64,000 nt of DNA, from positions 3,348,001 through 3,412,000 of the forward strand of contig NZ_CP095187.1 in assembly GCF_022965755.1 (NCBI RefSeq). The letters run 5' to 3'. Source of the DNA: Pseudoxanthomonas sp. F37. Lineage in GTDB: Bacteria; Pseudomonadota; Gammaproteobacteria; Xanthomonadales; Xanthomonadaceae. This document shows, piece by piece, positions 9,401 through 17,868 of the stretch (position 1 is the first letter of the stretch; each line of letters opens with the position of its first letter). The notes beneath the pieces are model-generated. The model did no database searches and had not been told where the DNA came from. It saw only the letters and a list, made by a program, of their open reading frames with translations. The position numbers were made by a program, and so were the translations under genes.

Positions 9401-12400
9401 TGCACCGCTGCGCACCTCCAGCACGCCGGCTGTCGAGGCAATCGTGCCACCTGCATTGTCGAGCGCTTGCTGGCGCGTATCGACGCGCGTCGTGGCGCCG
9501 ACGATGGTACCCGCAGCATTACCGAGGCCACTGCTGGTGACGGTGGTTATACCGGCCGATTGCACGATACCGCCGGCATTGCCGGCGCGGCCTACCGTGG
9601 TGATGGACGCGTTCCCCTCAATCGAGGCGATGACGCCACCATTGGTATTGGTCAACGTATCGGCCTGCGCGACGAGATTGCCCGTGCTGGCCAGCACGCC
9701 GGCCGCATTGTCGAGGCCTTGGGCCACGCTGACATCCAGCCTGCCGCCGGCATTCACGGTACCGCCGCGATTGTCGAGCGTATCGGCCTGGAGGCGGCCA
9801 TTGCCGCCAGAGGCGACCAGGCCCGCCTGGTTATCCATGTCGCCTGCCACTGTCAGTTGCAGCGCGTCGGCGGTTTGGATCGTGCCACTGGCGTTCGTCA
9901 GCGCAGCGGCCTGGACGTTTGTGATGCCGTTGGTCAGCAATACGCCGCGGGTATTGTCGAAGGCGCCCGTCACGGAGACCTGCGATGGCGCAATGCCAGC
10001 GGCTTGCACCGTGCCGTCGCGGTTGATCAGTTGGTCTGCCGTCAGCGCCAAGGCACCGTTGGTGCCAATCTCACCGGCGGTATTGTCCAGAACCTGGCGC
10101 ACCGTCAGTGTCAACGCGTCGGTGCCGGTTGCATTCAACGTCCCCCCGGCCGTGGTCAGCGACCCGGTGTCTATGACGATGCGCTGCGCGAGGGTGGTTG
10201 CATTGCGCAGATCGATGGTCTCGCCGATCAGCGCGAGCGCCCCGTTGCTCGCGATGGTGCCGCCCGTTCCGTTGACGGTTGCGGCGTTGATGGCGAGGAC
10301 ACCATCGCCAGCCTGCTGAATCGTGCCGTCGGTGTTGTCCAGCACGGGCGTGGTGAGCGTGAGGTCGTCACCGGACGCAATCGTACCGCTCGCACTGTTG
10401 TCCAGGTGCCCATCCGCGGTGAGCGTCAATGTGCCGGCGCTTTGCAGCGTGCCGCCTTGGTTGATCAGATCCTGCGTCGTCACGGCCAGCGCACCGCTCG
10501 TCGCCAGCGTACCGCCGGTGTTGTCGAGCGTGGTGGCAATTGCGATATTCGAGGGCGCCGTGCCCGCTGCGGTCATGGTGCCATCGCGATTGATGAGGGA
10601 ATCCGCTGTGAGCGCGAGTGCTCCGTTGGTACCGATGGCGCCTGCCGTGTTGTCGAAGGTACCGCGCACCTGTAGCTGCAAGGCATCGGTACCGGTTGCC
10701 GTCAGCGATCCACCGGCGGTGGTGAGGCTCCCTGCGCCTATCGTGATGGCCTGTGCCTGCGTCGTGCCGTCACGCAGGTTTACCGTCTCGCCGGTGACCG
10801 TGAGCGTACCGTTGCTGTCCAGCGTGCCGCCCGTCCCCTCGAGGGTCGTCGCGGTGACCGCCAGCGTGCCAACACCCGCATGCTGCACGCTACCTGCTTC
10901 ATTCTTGAACGTACTGGCGTTCAGCGCGAGATCGCCATTGCTGGCGATCGTGCCGCCGCTGCCATTGTCGAGCGTCCCAGCGACCGTCACCGTATTTGCG
11001 CCCGTGCCCGTCACGGTGATCGAACCGCCACGGCTGTCGAAGCCGTTGGCCGTGATCGCCACTTGCGTCGCGTTCAGCGTTGCGCCCTGGTGATCGACCT
11101 GGCCTGCACGGAGCGTCAGCGCTCCCGCCGTCGCAATCGTGCCGCCCGCTCCCGACAGCGCATCAGTCCGCACCGCCATACCGCCCGTACCGGCCTGCTC
11201 CAGGCGGCCGTTGGCATTGAGGATCGTTCCAGCCATGATCGCAAGCGTGTCGGCATTGGTGGAGAAACGACCGTCGGTGTTATCAAAGGTACCGGCGACT
11301 TGCACCGCGGTCGGGGTGGTACCGCTATGCAGTACCTCACCTCCACGGTTGGAAAAGGCTTGTGCGCTCAAACCCAGCGCACCGCCTACCGTAAAGTGGC
11401 CCGCGTCATTGCGGACCTGGTTCACGTCGATCTGCGCATCGCCGATCACATCGAGCGTGCCGCCGACGTTGCTCAGGTCGTTGCCATTGAGCGTCAGGTG
11501 AGCCAGACCCATCTGGCCGCTGTCGTTGTTCAAGCCACGGGTGGTGTCCAGGGCGATACCGCCGCCCGCGATGATGCGGCCACCATCGTTGTCGAGCAGG
11601 CCGGTGATGTTCAACGCGCCATCGGCCAGTGGGACGACTGGCGTACCGCCCGTACTGCCGCTTGTTCCGCTGCCATCGGTCGTTCCGCCCGTGGAACCGC
11701 CGGTGGAGCCTCCACTGCCGCTCCCGCCGGCGCTTCCGCCCGAGGTCGGTTCGGCCACACCGATACGGCCGCCATCGCGATTGGACAGCGCGCCGGCATT
11801 GAGTGCGAGGGCTTGCGTACCCGTCTGCTGGATGGCACCCCCGCGATTGCGAAGCGAGGCCGCATTGACCTCGATGCGCTGGGCGTTGAGGGTACCGCCG
11901 GCGTTGTCGACATCCAGGGGCGTGTCGATCGTCAGTTCGCGGGTCGCGCTGATGGTGCCAGCGTTGACAACGCCGCCCGCAGCGGACACGTGCGTGTTCG
12001 CGCTGGACTGCAGTGCACCGGTGTTCTCGATGCGGCCATTCACGGTGACGACCAGGTCGCCCGCTTGCGCGCCGAGCGTGCCGGCATTGCGCGCGCCGAC
12101 ACCGTGCTCGGTGCCGACAAGCGTGATCTTGTTGGCGTACATTCCGCCTAAGGCACTGGCATCGAGCGCGAACGTGGGCACGGTGCCGGTAGACGTGGTC
12201 GCCGTCACTTGGCTGTGATCGGCACTGACGACACTCGTGCCGAGCGTGGCCTGCAACTGGTTGGCCCAGAGGCCACCGTTAAGCTGCAGCGAACGCGCGA
12301 TCAGATCGGTGTAATCGGCGCCGGTCGTATCCAGACCCGCGCCGTCAATCACGATCGCGCCGCCCTGCACTCGGTAGTCCTCGAGCGTACCGCCCGAGAG

Positions 12401-12997
12401 CATGGGGGCGCCAGTCGTCAGTGTCACCCGACTGGCATTGATGAAGCCACCGCCATTGGCCTGAATACCGGCCGGGTTGGCGATCACGACGGCGGCACGT
12501 GTGCCCGCGACTTCAATGTAGCCGTTGAGGTAGCTCGGGCTCGACGAATTCACCTCATTGAGGATCACCTTCGCAGTACCCGTCGCCAGCCACGGGTTGC
12601 CCTGGACCCAACCGCTCAGTTGAGTTTGCGCATTGGTGCGCGAGTTGTTGAGGATCAGACCTTGGCGATCGACATCGAACTGCGAGTAAGTATTGCGGGA
12701 CACGCCTGCGGTGCTGGGCGTCTGAATGTTGACCAACGGAACCCCATTCGGGGCCGTGATTACCGTTGGCTGCTGGTTGCCTGGTGCCGTACGATCACCC
12801 ACGACTTGCGGCAATGCCACCGGAATCACCGACACGAAACCCAGCATCGTCCACAGCGCAAAGCTGAGCGGACGCAGTGAGGCAACCGATGTGCCGCCCG
12901 CGTTCGATCCCTTGCCGCCGCTACCTTTCGCGATCTCGGCGACGACTTGGATCAGGCCAAGGCTGCGATTGAAAACCAGACGGTAGATGCGATTCAT
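6266..12997 (-). CDS. Filamentous haemagglutinin/CdiA-like exoprotein, 3'-truncated
   Basis: Secreted partner of a two-partner (type Vb) system, 2243 residues. It begins with an extended signal peptide region (MNRIYRLVFNRSLGLIQVV). A TPS/haemagglutination domain follows (about residues 80-250), containing the conserved ANPAGI. A Gly/Ser/Thr linker lies at about 417-452. Then come over a thousand residues of haemagglutinin repeats of the type LDNxGGTLxxxGAL, including an imperfect tandem duplication of about 188 residues (DNA near 10.25 and 10.82 kb). A pre-C-terminal block typical of CdiA-like proteins (YLIETDPRF, WLSSDYML, GDGFYEQRL, LTSDIVWLVE) lies at about 2003-2130. After NIRNLGGRVTAG (about residue 2184) the frame runs through the antisense of a transposase remnant and stops. 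The usual later repeats and any toxin tip are therefore gone. The transporter gene lies 47 bases upstream. The product may still be exported as a blunt adhesin, or be non-functional. Confidence 0.88.
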   Translation of the reverse strand: MNRIYRLVFNRSLGLIQVVAEIAKGSGGKGSNAGGTSVASLRPLSFALWTMLGFVSVIPVALPQVVGDRTAPGNQQPTVITAPNGVPLVNIQTPSTAGVSRNTYSQFDVDRQGLILNNSRTNAQTQLSGWVQGNPWLATGTAKVILNEVNSSSPSYLNGYIEVAGTRAAVVIANPAGIQANGGGFINASRVTLTTGAPMLSGGTLEDYRVQGGAIVIDGAGLDTTGADYTDLIARSLQLNGGLWANQLQATLGTSVVSADHSQVTATTSTGTVPTFALDASALGGMYANKITLVGTEHGVGARNAGTLGAQAGDLVVTVNGRIENTGALQSSANTHVSAAGGVVNAGTISATRELTIDTPLDVDNAGGTLNAQRIEVNAASLRNRGGAIQQTGTQALALNAGALSNRDGGRIGVAEPTSGGSAGGSGSGGSTGGSTGGTTDGSGTSGSTGGTPVVPLADGALNITGLLDNDGGRIIAGGGIALDTTRGLNNDSGQMGLAHLTLNGNDLSNVGGTLDVIGDAQIDVNQVRNDAGHFTVGGALGLSAQAFSNRGGEVLHSGTTPTAVQVAGTFDNTDGRFSTNADTLAIMAGTILNANGRLEQAGTGGMAVRTDALSGAGGTIATAGALTLRAGQVDHQGATLNATQVAITANGFDSRGGSITVTGTGANTVTVAGTLDNGSGGTIASNGDLALNASTFKNEAGSVQHAGVGTLAVTATTLEGTGGTLDSNGTLTVTGETVNLRDGTTQAQAITIGAGSLTTAGGSLTATGTDALQLQVRGTFDNTAGAIGTNGALALTADSLINRDGTMTAAGTAPSNIAIATTLDNTGGTLATSGALAVTTQDLINQGGTLQSAGTLTLTADGHLDNSASGTIASGDDLTLTTPVLDNTDGTIQQAGDGVLAINAATVNGTGGTIASNGALALIGETIDLRNATTLAQRIVIDTGSLTTAGGTLNATGTDALTLTVRQVLDNTAGEIGTNGALALTADQLINRDGTVQAAGIAPSQVSVTGAFDNTRGVLLTNGITNVQAAALTNASGTIQTADALQLTVAGDMDNQAGLVASGGNGRLQADTLDNRGGTVNAGGRLDVSVAQGLDNAAGVLASTGNLVAQADTLTNTNGGVIASIEGNASITTVGRAGNAGGIVQSAGITTVTSSGLGNAAGTIVGATTRVDTRQQALDNAGGTIASTAGVLEVRSGALNNDAGLLQSAGVMTVDTAGQTLTNTNAGTAGGIISASTLDLATGDLDNRAGVVYGQGTVTARTAALDNTNGGLFAGAADLQLDSAVARNTGGTLQAGRNLTAAVATTLDNTAGLVLASGELTVTAQTLVNRDTNSTDPAMPMGLQADTATLNANRIDNTAGLIATDSAIAIAGTGTGSALDNTQGTVSSAGTVDVTVNALTHTGGTLLAGTAETITADTMTGDGRVLSQGDLTIALQQDFTNTGEIIANGTAQLGTAGDLINQGTIRANDLTVTATHIDNTASGEISGDRTRVVAVDSVTNRGLIDGAVTRIYAYTVDNVGTGRIYGDHLSIGAGTVTNREESVNGTTSAGTIAARGRLDIGAGTVINREDALIFSAGSTDDALNIGGSLDADGLAAGRADLVHNASAIIESLGSLAISTTALRNTNEHFVVTVGQTGKPTDLFYIQPKGDPNMYLGENFVWEDPVPLTHSGRYVWNLDPVPNESTELGVTTLPRVGTLTCSGSTCTRPVGRDYPAGDPTWSYFGVTEPDPEPAAGDYPDQASFDVAHAAWQTQTDQRYADLDAKIASYNNDFASRSIVNWTQYEVTQTETGTQVTQSEPALIRSGGNMWLFGDTLINDKSQIIAGGALLGDLNNLQNIDATGQNRVHQDGTSQYSHQDTIPPWRGLYERNWDAKVAYTPADQITTTSLNIVGVQQSTNAAGSGYQVASLTGGTVGGTVAGGTADLDGSATPRAVATASTTIDPAAASGGIDAGSGADVPTGPAASGGTSATAATSTAPGSVTVAGNLWDLPTSSLFRTNTGPGGYLIETDPRFANYRNWLSSDYMLGLLGLDPANMHKRLGDGFYEQRLIRDQVAQLTGLRFLDGYASDEEQYRALLQNGATFAQQWNLRPGIGLTAAQIAQLTSDIVWLVEETVHLPDGTLTTALVPRVYLRPRAGDLNGNGVLIAADAIGLDLDGDLVNGGTIAGRTAVQITADNIRNLGGRVTAGCSGWRSWWYGARYLPSPAATRRDDALPRRRTPGHVGEHDFCWKADGLVERGTRP

Positions 12998-13044
12998 GTC
13001 GTTGCTTCCTTACGGAAAGAAAAGGGCGCCCTGAGCACCCATGG

Positions 13045-14757
13045 TCAAAACGACCAACTGAGATTGAAGCCTGTCGTCGTGTAGGCCGTCGGAAACCCTT
13101 CCGGCTTCTCGATGGGCGCACCGACGAATGCGTCCCAGGTCAATCCGCGCCAACCGCCGCGCAGGCCAACCACCGCGCCCGCCAAACCGCCGCCCAACTG
13201 CCATCGCGTCGAAGGCCCGCGTACATGACCAACATCGGCGCCGAGGTACAGCTCCTGGCCGCCGCCCAAAGCCAGACCGAGATCGTTGCGCCATAGCCAA
13301 CCGCTCTCGCCGCTGAGCGACGCTTCGCCATCAAAGCCGCGCACGGTGTAGCGTCCGCCGATGGCGAATCGGTCCTGCGGCACCAGCGGGGTCCGGTGCC
13401 ACTGCCCACGCCAGCTTCCGGTGTAGCGGAAGGATTGCCTGCCAAGGCGAAAGGGGACCGTCAGTTGCGCATCGGCGGCGACCAACTTGAAACGCGAGGT
13501 CCCCTCACCGAAAAGTTCTTCCGGCGCCGGCAGCGCATCGAACGCGCCGGTGCCATGGCGCAGGGCCACGCTGGCATCCAGCGTCACCGGACCGAAGAAT
13601 TGGCGATGGGTCGCGCCAATCTCCCAGCCCGCAGTACGGCGGCGCTGCACGAGAATCTCGGCGTCGTCGATGAAGTTGTCCGATTTTCGCCACCAGCCGC
13701 GGCCATAGACCCCGGTCTTCATCGTGGCGTTGCGGAACACGAGCCGGGCCAGGCGCAGTTCGGCATTGCGGCTGGATCCGCTGTAGACGTAGGACTGGCT
13801 CGCGCCGGGGACGGTCTGGTGGTACTCGTAACCACTGGCCGTGGCGCCCGCCAGCCAGTAACCGGCCGGTACGTCGTAGTGCGCGGTCCAACTGCGCGTG
13901 CCTTGGCCTTCGCGATTGAAGGCATCGTGGCCGATGTTCACGTAGAACAAGTCGTTGGCGTGCAACAAGTGATCCAGCGACAGTGTTGCCGAGGCCTGCA
14001 GCTTGCCGGTGGCCTGGCTGCCGCTGTCGTCCAGCGACAAATTCGCTCGCCAACGCTTATGCTGCTGCCAAGCAATGACCAGATCGCTCTCGCCCGGCTG
14101 CGTGCCCTCACCTTCGCTGGGCGCGATCTGGATGTCGGCCGTCACGGTCGGCACACGCTGCAGGTTCTCCAACCCGTGCTCGATGTCGCGCAGATTGAGC
14201 AGATCGCCGGAACGCGCCGGCAATGCCTTGCTCCAGGTGGCGCGCGGATCGGTGCCCTCGGCGAAGCGTACAGCGTGCAGACGGCCAGGCACGACCGTAA
14301 CGGTGAGCACGCCCGACTTGAGATCCTGCGGCGCAGCAAGCGCGCGGGTGGTGACGTAGCCCCGACCGATGATCGCGTTCTGGATGCGCTTGAGCACGAC
14401 ATTGATGCCGTTCGCGCCCAGGCACTGGCCCGTTGCCGGATCATCGGCCGGGTGGACTGCCTTCAACGCCCAATCGAAGCGCCTTGCATCTTCGCCATCA
14501 AGGCGGATCTCGCGAATCGGGAAGCACGGCGTCTCGTCTCGCGGAATGTGTTCGGGAATGACGACCGGTTGCGAGAGGCGCGTATCGGGCCGTGTTTCCT
14601 GCTGCTCGCGCAGCGCACGCTCGCGCTCCTGCTGGCGACGCAATTCTTGTTCCGCCGACTGTGCCTGCGCGACCAGTGGCGCCAGAGCAGCGCACATGTA
14701 TATGGGCAAACATCTATTGCGCACGCGCGCAGTGGCTTTACACCTGTCCTTAGTCAT
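13045..14757 (-). CDS. ShlB/FhaC/CdiB-family outer-membrane transporter
   Basis: TpsB partner that exports the adjacent exoprotein across the outer membrane. The 570-residue protein has an N-terminal signal segment (about 16-34, cleavage near AQAQS). An alpha-helical Gln/Arg/Glu-rich plug follows (about 36-60), then POTRA-like modules (about 70-215, with CFPIREIRLDG and GYVTTRALAAPQ). The rest is a beta-barrel ending NLSWSF, the terminal Phe expected for BAM-mediated insertion. No frameshift is seen. Gene order transporter then exoprotein, 47 bases apart, is standard for type Vb loci. Because the exoprotein has lost its C-terminal part, this transporter may now have only a shortened cargo. 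Confidence 0.93.
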   Translation of the reverse strand: MTKDRCKATARVRNRCLPIYMCAALAPLVAQAQSAEQELRRQQERERALREQQETRPDTRLSQPVVIPEHIPRDETPCFPIREIRLDGEDARRFDWALKAVHPADDPATGQCLGANGINVVLKRIQNAIIGRGYVTTRALAAPQDLKSGVLTVTVVPGRLHAVRFAEGTDPRATWSKALPARSGDLLNLRDIEHGLENLQRVPTVTADIQIAPSEGEGTQPGESDLVIAWQQHKRWRANLSLDDSGSQATGKLQASATLSLDHLLHANDLFYVNIGHDAFNREGQGTRSWTAHYDVPAGYWLAGATASGYEYHQTVPGASQSYVYSGSSRNAELRLARLVFRNATMKTGVYGRGWWRKSDNFIDDAEILVQRRRTAGWEIGATHRQFFGPVTLDASVALRHGTGAFDALPAPEELFGEGTSRFKLVAADAQLTVPFRLGRQSFRYTGSWRGQWHRTPLVPQDRFAIGGRYTVRGFDGEASLSGESGWLWRNDLGLALGGGQELYLGADVGHVRGPSTRWQLGGGLAGAVVGLRGGWRGLTWDAFVGAPIEKPEGFPTAYTTTGFNLSWSF

Positions 14758-15074
14758 ACCCTTTCACAAATCCTTTTAGCCAAACGCCTTCATGGCCAAA
14801 TGTACAAAGCCACGCCTCCAAAACTTCAACGTGAAAGTAGTCACATTTTTGCTTCGTTTAGGCTGGCGCGCTTGTGTAAAACGGATCACACGAAATACAA
14901 CGCGACAGTGTGTCGACAGGAGAGGTACGCACAGGTCAGATTTGCGCAATCCATTGTTCGCAAATGAGCAACACCCACGTAATGCGTGGCGAGCTGCTCC
15001 AGGCTTCAGCTCTCTAGGCAGCGCCTGAGCTAAGGATCGGAAATCGGAGCGATTGTTAAGCGGCTTGTGGATCG
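14758..15074. other. Intergenic region upstream of the two-partner secretion operon
   Basis: 317 bases without a supported gene. It is visibly poorer in GC than its surroundings and should contain the promoter for the minus-strand transporter gene and perhaps one for the small plus-strand gene at 15075. A TGTG...CACA pair occurs near 14874-14893, but its spacing does not fit a CRP/Clp site. I could not assign -35/-10 boxes with confidence. Confidence 0.5.
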
Positions 15075-15302
15075 ATGTCGCCCCAACCAGATGCGGATGC
15101 GCCATCGCCTACCGGCTCTGAAGCCGGCTTGGCAGCTTCGCCAACGAAGATGTCTCAGGCAGTGGATGTCTACCGCCGAATGAGTCGAAAGAAGGGCACG
15201 AGGAGGAAAGAGATCGTGGCAGCCTTCATTGAAGAAGTCGGACTGATGAAGGCAGGCGCCGCCACCTACTACCAAATCATCAAGAAGGGGCGCAGCTCAT
15301 GA
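15075..15302 (+). CDS. Small basic protein of unknown function
   Basis: 75 residues. The first 25 are Pro/Ser/Ala-rich. From MSQAVDVYRRMS (residue 26, ATG at 15150) the sequence is basic and helical, with RRKEIVAAFIEEVGL and GAATYYQIIKKG. The pattern resembles small proteins found in phages and genomic islands in which a predicted helical pair ends in STYYQxxKK, possibly DNA-binding. No function can be named. The true start may be the internal ATG at 15150. Its position between a two-partner secretion locus and a tRNA gene fits accessory DNA. Confidence 0.5.
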   Translation: MSPQPDADAPSPTGSEAGLAASPTKMSQAVDVYRRMSRKKGTRRKEIVAAFIEEVGLMKAGAATYYQIIKKGRSS

Positions 15303-15384
15303 CTGAGGCGCCTGAGTCACAGGAGAGCCACGTCCGATGCCCCCCCCTACCTGCGTCGGTCACCCCGCCTTGAAATGGGGGTAG

Positions 15385-15460
15385 TGGTGCCGCTTATCCG
15401 AATCGAACGGATGACCTACCGCTTACAAGGCGGTTGCTCTACCAGCTGAGCTAAAGCGGC
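15385..15460 (-). tRNA. tRNA-Thr(UGU)
   Basis: Read on the minus strand, the 76-base gene has acceptor stem GCCGCTT/AAGCGGC, D-arm TAGCTCAGCTGGTAGAGCA, anticodon stem ACCGC/GCGGT with loop CTTGTAA (anticodon TGT), T-arm ATCCG-TTCGATT-CGGAT, and an encoded 3' ACCA. All stems pair, so it should be functional. It reads ACA threonine codons. Confidence 0.96.
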
Positions 15461-15473
15461 GTGGGCGCCAATT

Positions 15474-16136
15474 CTAGCGCAGCGCGGCGCAGTCGAGCGG
15501 TTGCGGCGCGCCGCTGGATACGCGCCGGGCCAGGGCGACGGCGTCCGCGTCCTCGGCGGCACCGGCATCCAGCCACCAGAGGCTGGGACCTGCGCGCCCC
15601 ACCGGTTGGAGCAGCGCCGCGAAACCGGCCGCCTGCAGGTCGGCGAGGCGCCGCTCGGCCGCTTCGCGACTGCGATAACGGCCAAGCGCGATGCCGTGGG
15701 CCTGTTCGCCCTGGCGCACGACCAGGAAATCGTCGAAGCCCGCCGCACCGATGCGGGCGGCGGTGGCCTGCGCCTCCTCCAGCGAGGCGGCAGGCAGCAT
15801 CACCACCTGATAGCCGCTGGCGCTGGTGCCCGGCGCTTCGCGCAGTTGCACACGCAACAGCTCGGCGCCGAGCGTCTCGCGCGCCAGGTGGGCCGCAGCC
15901 TCGCTGGTGAACGGCCCCAGGCTGAAACAGACCGCCGGCACGCGCGCCGCCACGACGGCGCCGGCCGCGGCCACGCCCGCCGCGGGCACGGACGCTTCGT
16001 CGACCAGCTGCAGGCGGGCGACACCGGCGGGCAGGACCGGCGGGGGTTCGGGTGCGGGTGAAGGCCGGGTCAGCCACCAGGCGGCGGCGCCCAGGTTCAG
16101 CACCACCAGCAGGACGATCAGGGCGCGGGTCAGCAT
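15474..16136 (-). CDS. SPOR-domain membrane protein
   Basis: A 220-residue protein with one N-terminal membrane helix (about residues 4-24, ALIVLLVVLNLGAAAWWL), a Pro-rich linker, and a periplasmic part containing a SPOR-like repeat domain (about 70-170: CFSLGPFTSEAAAHLARETL, then GRYRSREAAERRLADLQAAGF). SPOR domains bind glycan strands lacking stem peptides and often localise proteins to the division septum. It is the last gene of the plsY-birA-coaX operon, 23 bases after coaX, and just upstream of tRNA-Thr. Confidence 0.85.
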   Translation of the reverse strand: MLTRALIVLLVVLNLGAAAWWLTRPSPAPEPPPVLPAGVARLQLVDEASVPAAGVAAAGAVVAARVPAVCFSLGPFTSEAAAHLARETLGAELLRVQLREAPGTSASGYQVVMLPAASLEEAQATAARIGAAGFDDFLVVRQGEQAHGIALGRYRSREAAERRLADLQAAGFAALLQPVGRAGPSLWWLDAGAAEDADAVALARRVSSGAPQPLDCAALR

Positions 16137-16159
16137 GCGTCGATTCTAGCCAGCCCGGG

Positions 16160-16909
16160 TCAGCCGTCGATACCGGCACGTGCCCAGCGCGCCAGGCCTT
16201 CCAGCACCAGCGCGGGTGCATGCACCGCGTCCGGCAGCCACGGCCGCAGCGCGTCGGAGCCGCCGCCATGCAACAGCAAGGCGGGCATCGCACCCAGCAG
16301 GTCGCGCGCCTGTGCGCGGCTGCGTTCGATCAGGCCCAGCGCCGCACCGTCGCAGCCGGATGCGAGCGCATCGCGCGTATCGGTGGCGAATTCGGCATAG
16401 CGACCGCCCTGCGCCGGCAGTTGCGCGGCAGCCCGCTCGAGCGCGGCACGCATCAGCGTCGGGGACGGGGCGATGCGGCCACCGCGGTGCAGGCCGTCCG
16501 CATCCAGCAGGTCCACCGTCACCGCCGTGCCCACGCCCACCACCAGCCAGGCCTGGACAGCGCGCGCGCGCGCTGCGAGCAACGCTAGGAAACGGTCCAC
16601 GCCCAGGCGCGAAGGATCGGCATAGGCGATGCGCACGCCGGCCAGCGCCGGTTGCGTGCGGGCGATCGAAATGCAGCCGAACCGGCGCGTCAACGCATCC
16701 ACGACGGCGGCCGTGCGGGCGGCAGAGGCCACGCTGGCCAGCGCAGCCGATGCCGTGCGCGTGATGGTCTGCGGCAGCGCCGCATCGAGCGCGGCGGCCA
16801 CGTCGACTTCGTCGTGGGGAATCGCCAGACCTTCGCCAAGACTGCCATCGGCATGCACCGGCGCCGCCTTCAGGCGGCTATTGCCCACATCGAAAACCCA
16901 TTGCGTCAT
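16160..16909 (-). CDS. coaX: Type III pantothenate kinase
   Basis: Phosphorylates pantothenate, the first step of coenzyme A synthesis. The 249-residue protein has the ASKHA-type motifs of the family: FDVGNSRLK (5-13) for phosphate binding, a DPSRLGVDRF segment, and GVGTAVTVDLLDADG, with LHGGGSDAL near the end. Its start codon overlaps the birA stop (ATGA), so the two are translationally coupled. The frame is open far upstream, but that portion is the shadow of birA and plsY. Confidence 0.94.
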   Translation of the reverse strand: MTQWVFDVGNSRLKAAPVHADGSLGEGLAIPHDEVDVAAALDAALPQTITRTASAALASVASAARTAAVVDALTRRFGCISIARTQPALAGVRIAYADPSRLGVDRFLALLAARARAVQAWLVVGVGTAVTVDLLDADGLHRGGRIAPSPTLMRAALERAAAQLPAQGGRYAEFATDTRDALASGCDGAALGLIERSRAQARDLLGAMPALLLHGGGSDALRPWLPDAVHAPALVLEGLARWARAGIDG

Positions 16910-17868
16910 GTCGCCCTCACGCTGACATCCCCGGCGTGCACCTGCCGCCGCTGCGCACCGATCCTCACCTGCAGGGCGCCATCGTCGCCGATACCGTCGG
17001 CGATGCCGTGCGCGTCGCCCTGCGGCCCATGCACGGTGATGGCGCGACCGGCCAGTACGTCCAGCGCGGCATAGCGCGCCAGGAACGGCGGAAGACCCTC
17101 GGCATCGAACAGGTCCAGCGCCGGCAGCAGCGCGTCCAGCAGGTCCGCGGCGAGCGCGTTGCGCGACGGCGCCGCGCCCGCCAGCGCGGCCAGATCGGTC
17201 CATGCCTGATCGATGCTTCCGGCGGCGGCGTCCGGCATGCGCACGTTGATGCCGATGCCGATGACGGCACGTACCGGCCCGCCGTGTTCGCCGCCCCCTT
17301 CCACCAGGATGCCGCCGAGCTTGCGATCGTCCGCCAGCAGGTCGTTGGGCCATTTGACGCCCACGCGGGCGAAACCGGCCTGGCGGAGGGCTTCGGCGAT
17401 GGCCACGCCCACCACCAGGCTCAGGCCGCCCAATCGAGCGAGGCCGCCAGAGAACTGGCGCGACACCGACAGGTACAGGTTCGCCGCGATCGGCGACGCC
17501 CAGTGCCGGCCGCGGCGTCCACGTCCACCGGTCTGCTGCTCGGCCAGCAACACCTCGGCACCCTGCGCGGGCGCCTTGCGGCGCAGGAGTTCGCTGTTGG
17601 TCGAGTCCAGCGACCATGCCACTTCGAGGGCCGACACCGAACCGGCCCGCTGCATCCGCGCGAGGATCCGTTGCGCCTCCAGCAACTCGACCGGCGCCGC
17701 GAGGGCATAGCCCCGTCCCGGTTGCGCATCGATGCGTACGCCCCCTTCGCGCAGCGTTTCGATGCGCTTCCACACCGCCGCGCGCGTCTGGCCGACGGCG
17801 CGTGCGAGCGCATCGCCGGAGACCGGCCCTTGCGCAAGACGCACCAGCAGGTCGCGCTCGCCGCTCAT
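16906..17868 (-). CDS. birA: Bifunctional biotin--[acetyl-CoA-carboxylase] ligase / biotin repressor
   Basis: Activates biotin to biotinyl-AMP and transfers it to the biotin carboxyl carrier protein. The 320-residue protein has an N-terminal winged-helix part (about 1-60: ALARAVGQTRAAVWKRIETL), so it may also repress biotin genes. The ligase domain follows, with the adenylate-binding GGRGRRGRHW, then VKWPNDLL and GGILVE, and a small C-terminal domain. The ATG at 17868 overlaps the plsY stop (ATGA), and the stop overlaps coaX in the same way. Confidence 0.94.
   Translation of the reverse strand: MSGERDLLVRLAQGPVSGDALARAVGQTRAAVWKRIETLREGGVRIDAQPGRGYALAAPVELLEAQRILARMQRAGSVSALEVAWSLDSTNSELLRRKAPAQGAEVLLAEQQTGGRGRRGRHWASPIAANLYLSVSRQFSGGLARLGGLSLVVGVAIAEALRQAGFARVGVKWPNDLLADDRKLGGILVEGGGEHGGPVRAVIGIGINVRMPDAAAGSIDQAWTDLAALAGAAPSRNALAADLLDALLPALDLFDAEGLPPFLARYAALDVLAGRAITVHGPQGDAHGIADGIGDDGALQVRIGAQRRQVHAGDVSVRAT

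Noticed and set aside
8186-10675. 829-codon plus-strand frame within the exoprotein gene
   Set aside because: Antisense shadow of a repetitive GC-rich gene. It is Arg/Ala/Gly-rich, has no domains, and the opposite strand has excellent evidence.
9900-10910. Regular repeats resembling a CRISPR array
   Set aside because: The repeats are degenerate, in phase with codons and encode haemagglutinin motifs. Spacers and identical direct repeats are absent.
14874-14893. Possible CRP/Clp site (TGTGTAAAACGGATCACA)
   Set aside because: The half-sites are 8 bases apart instead of 6, so it does not fit the consensus.
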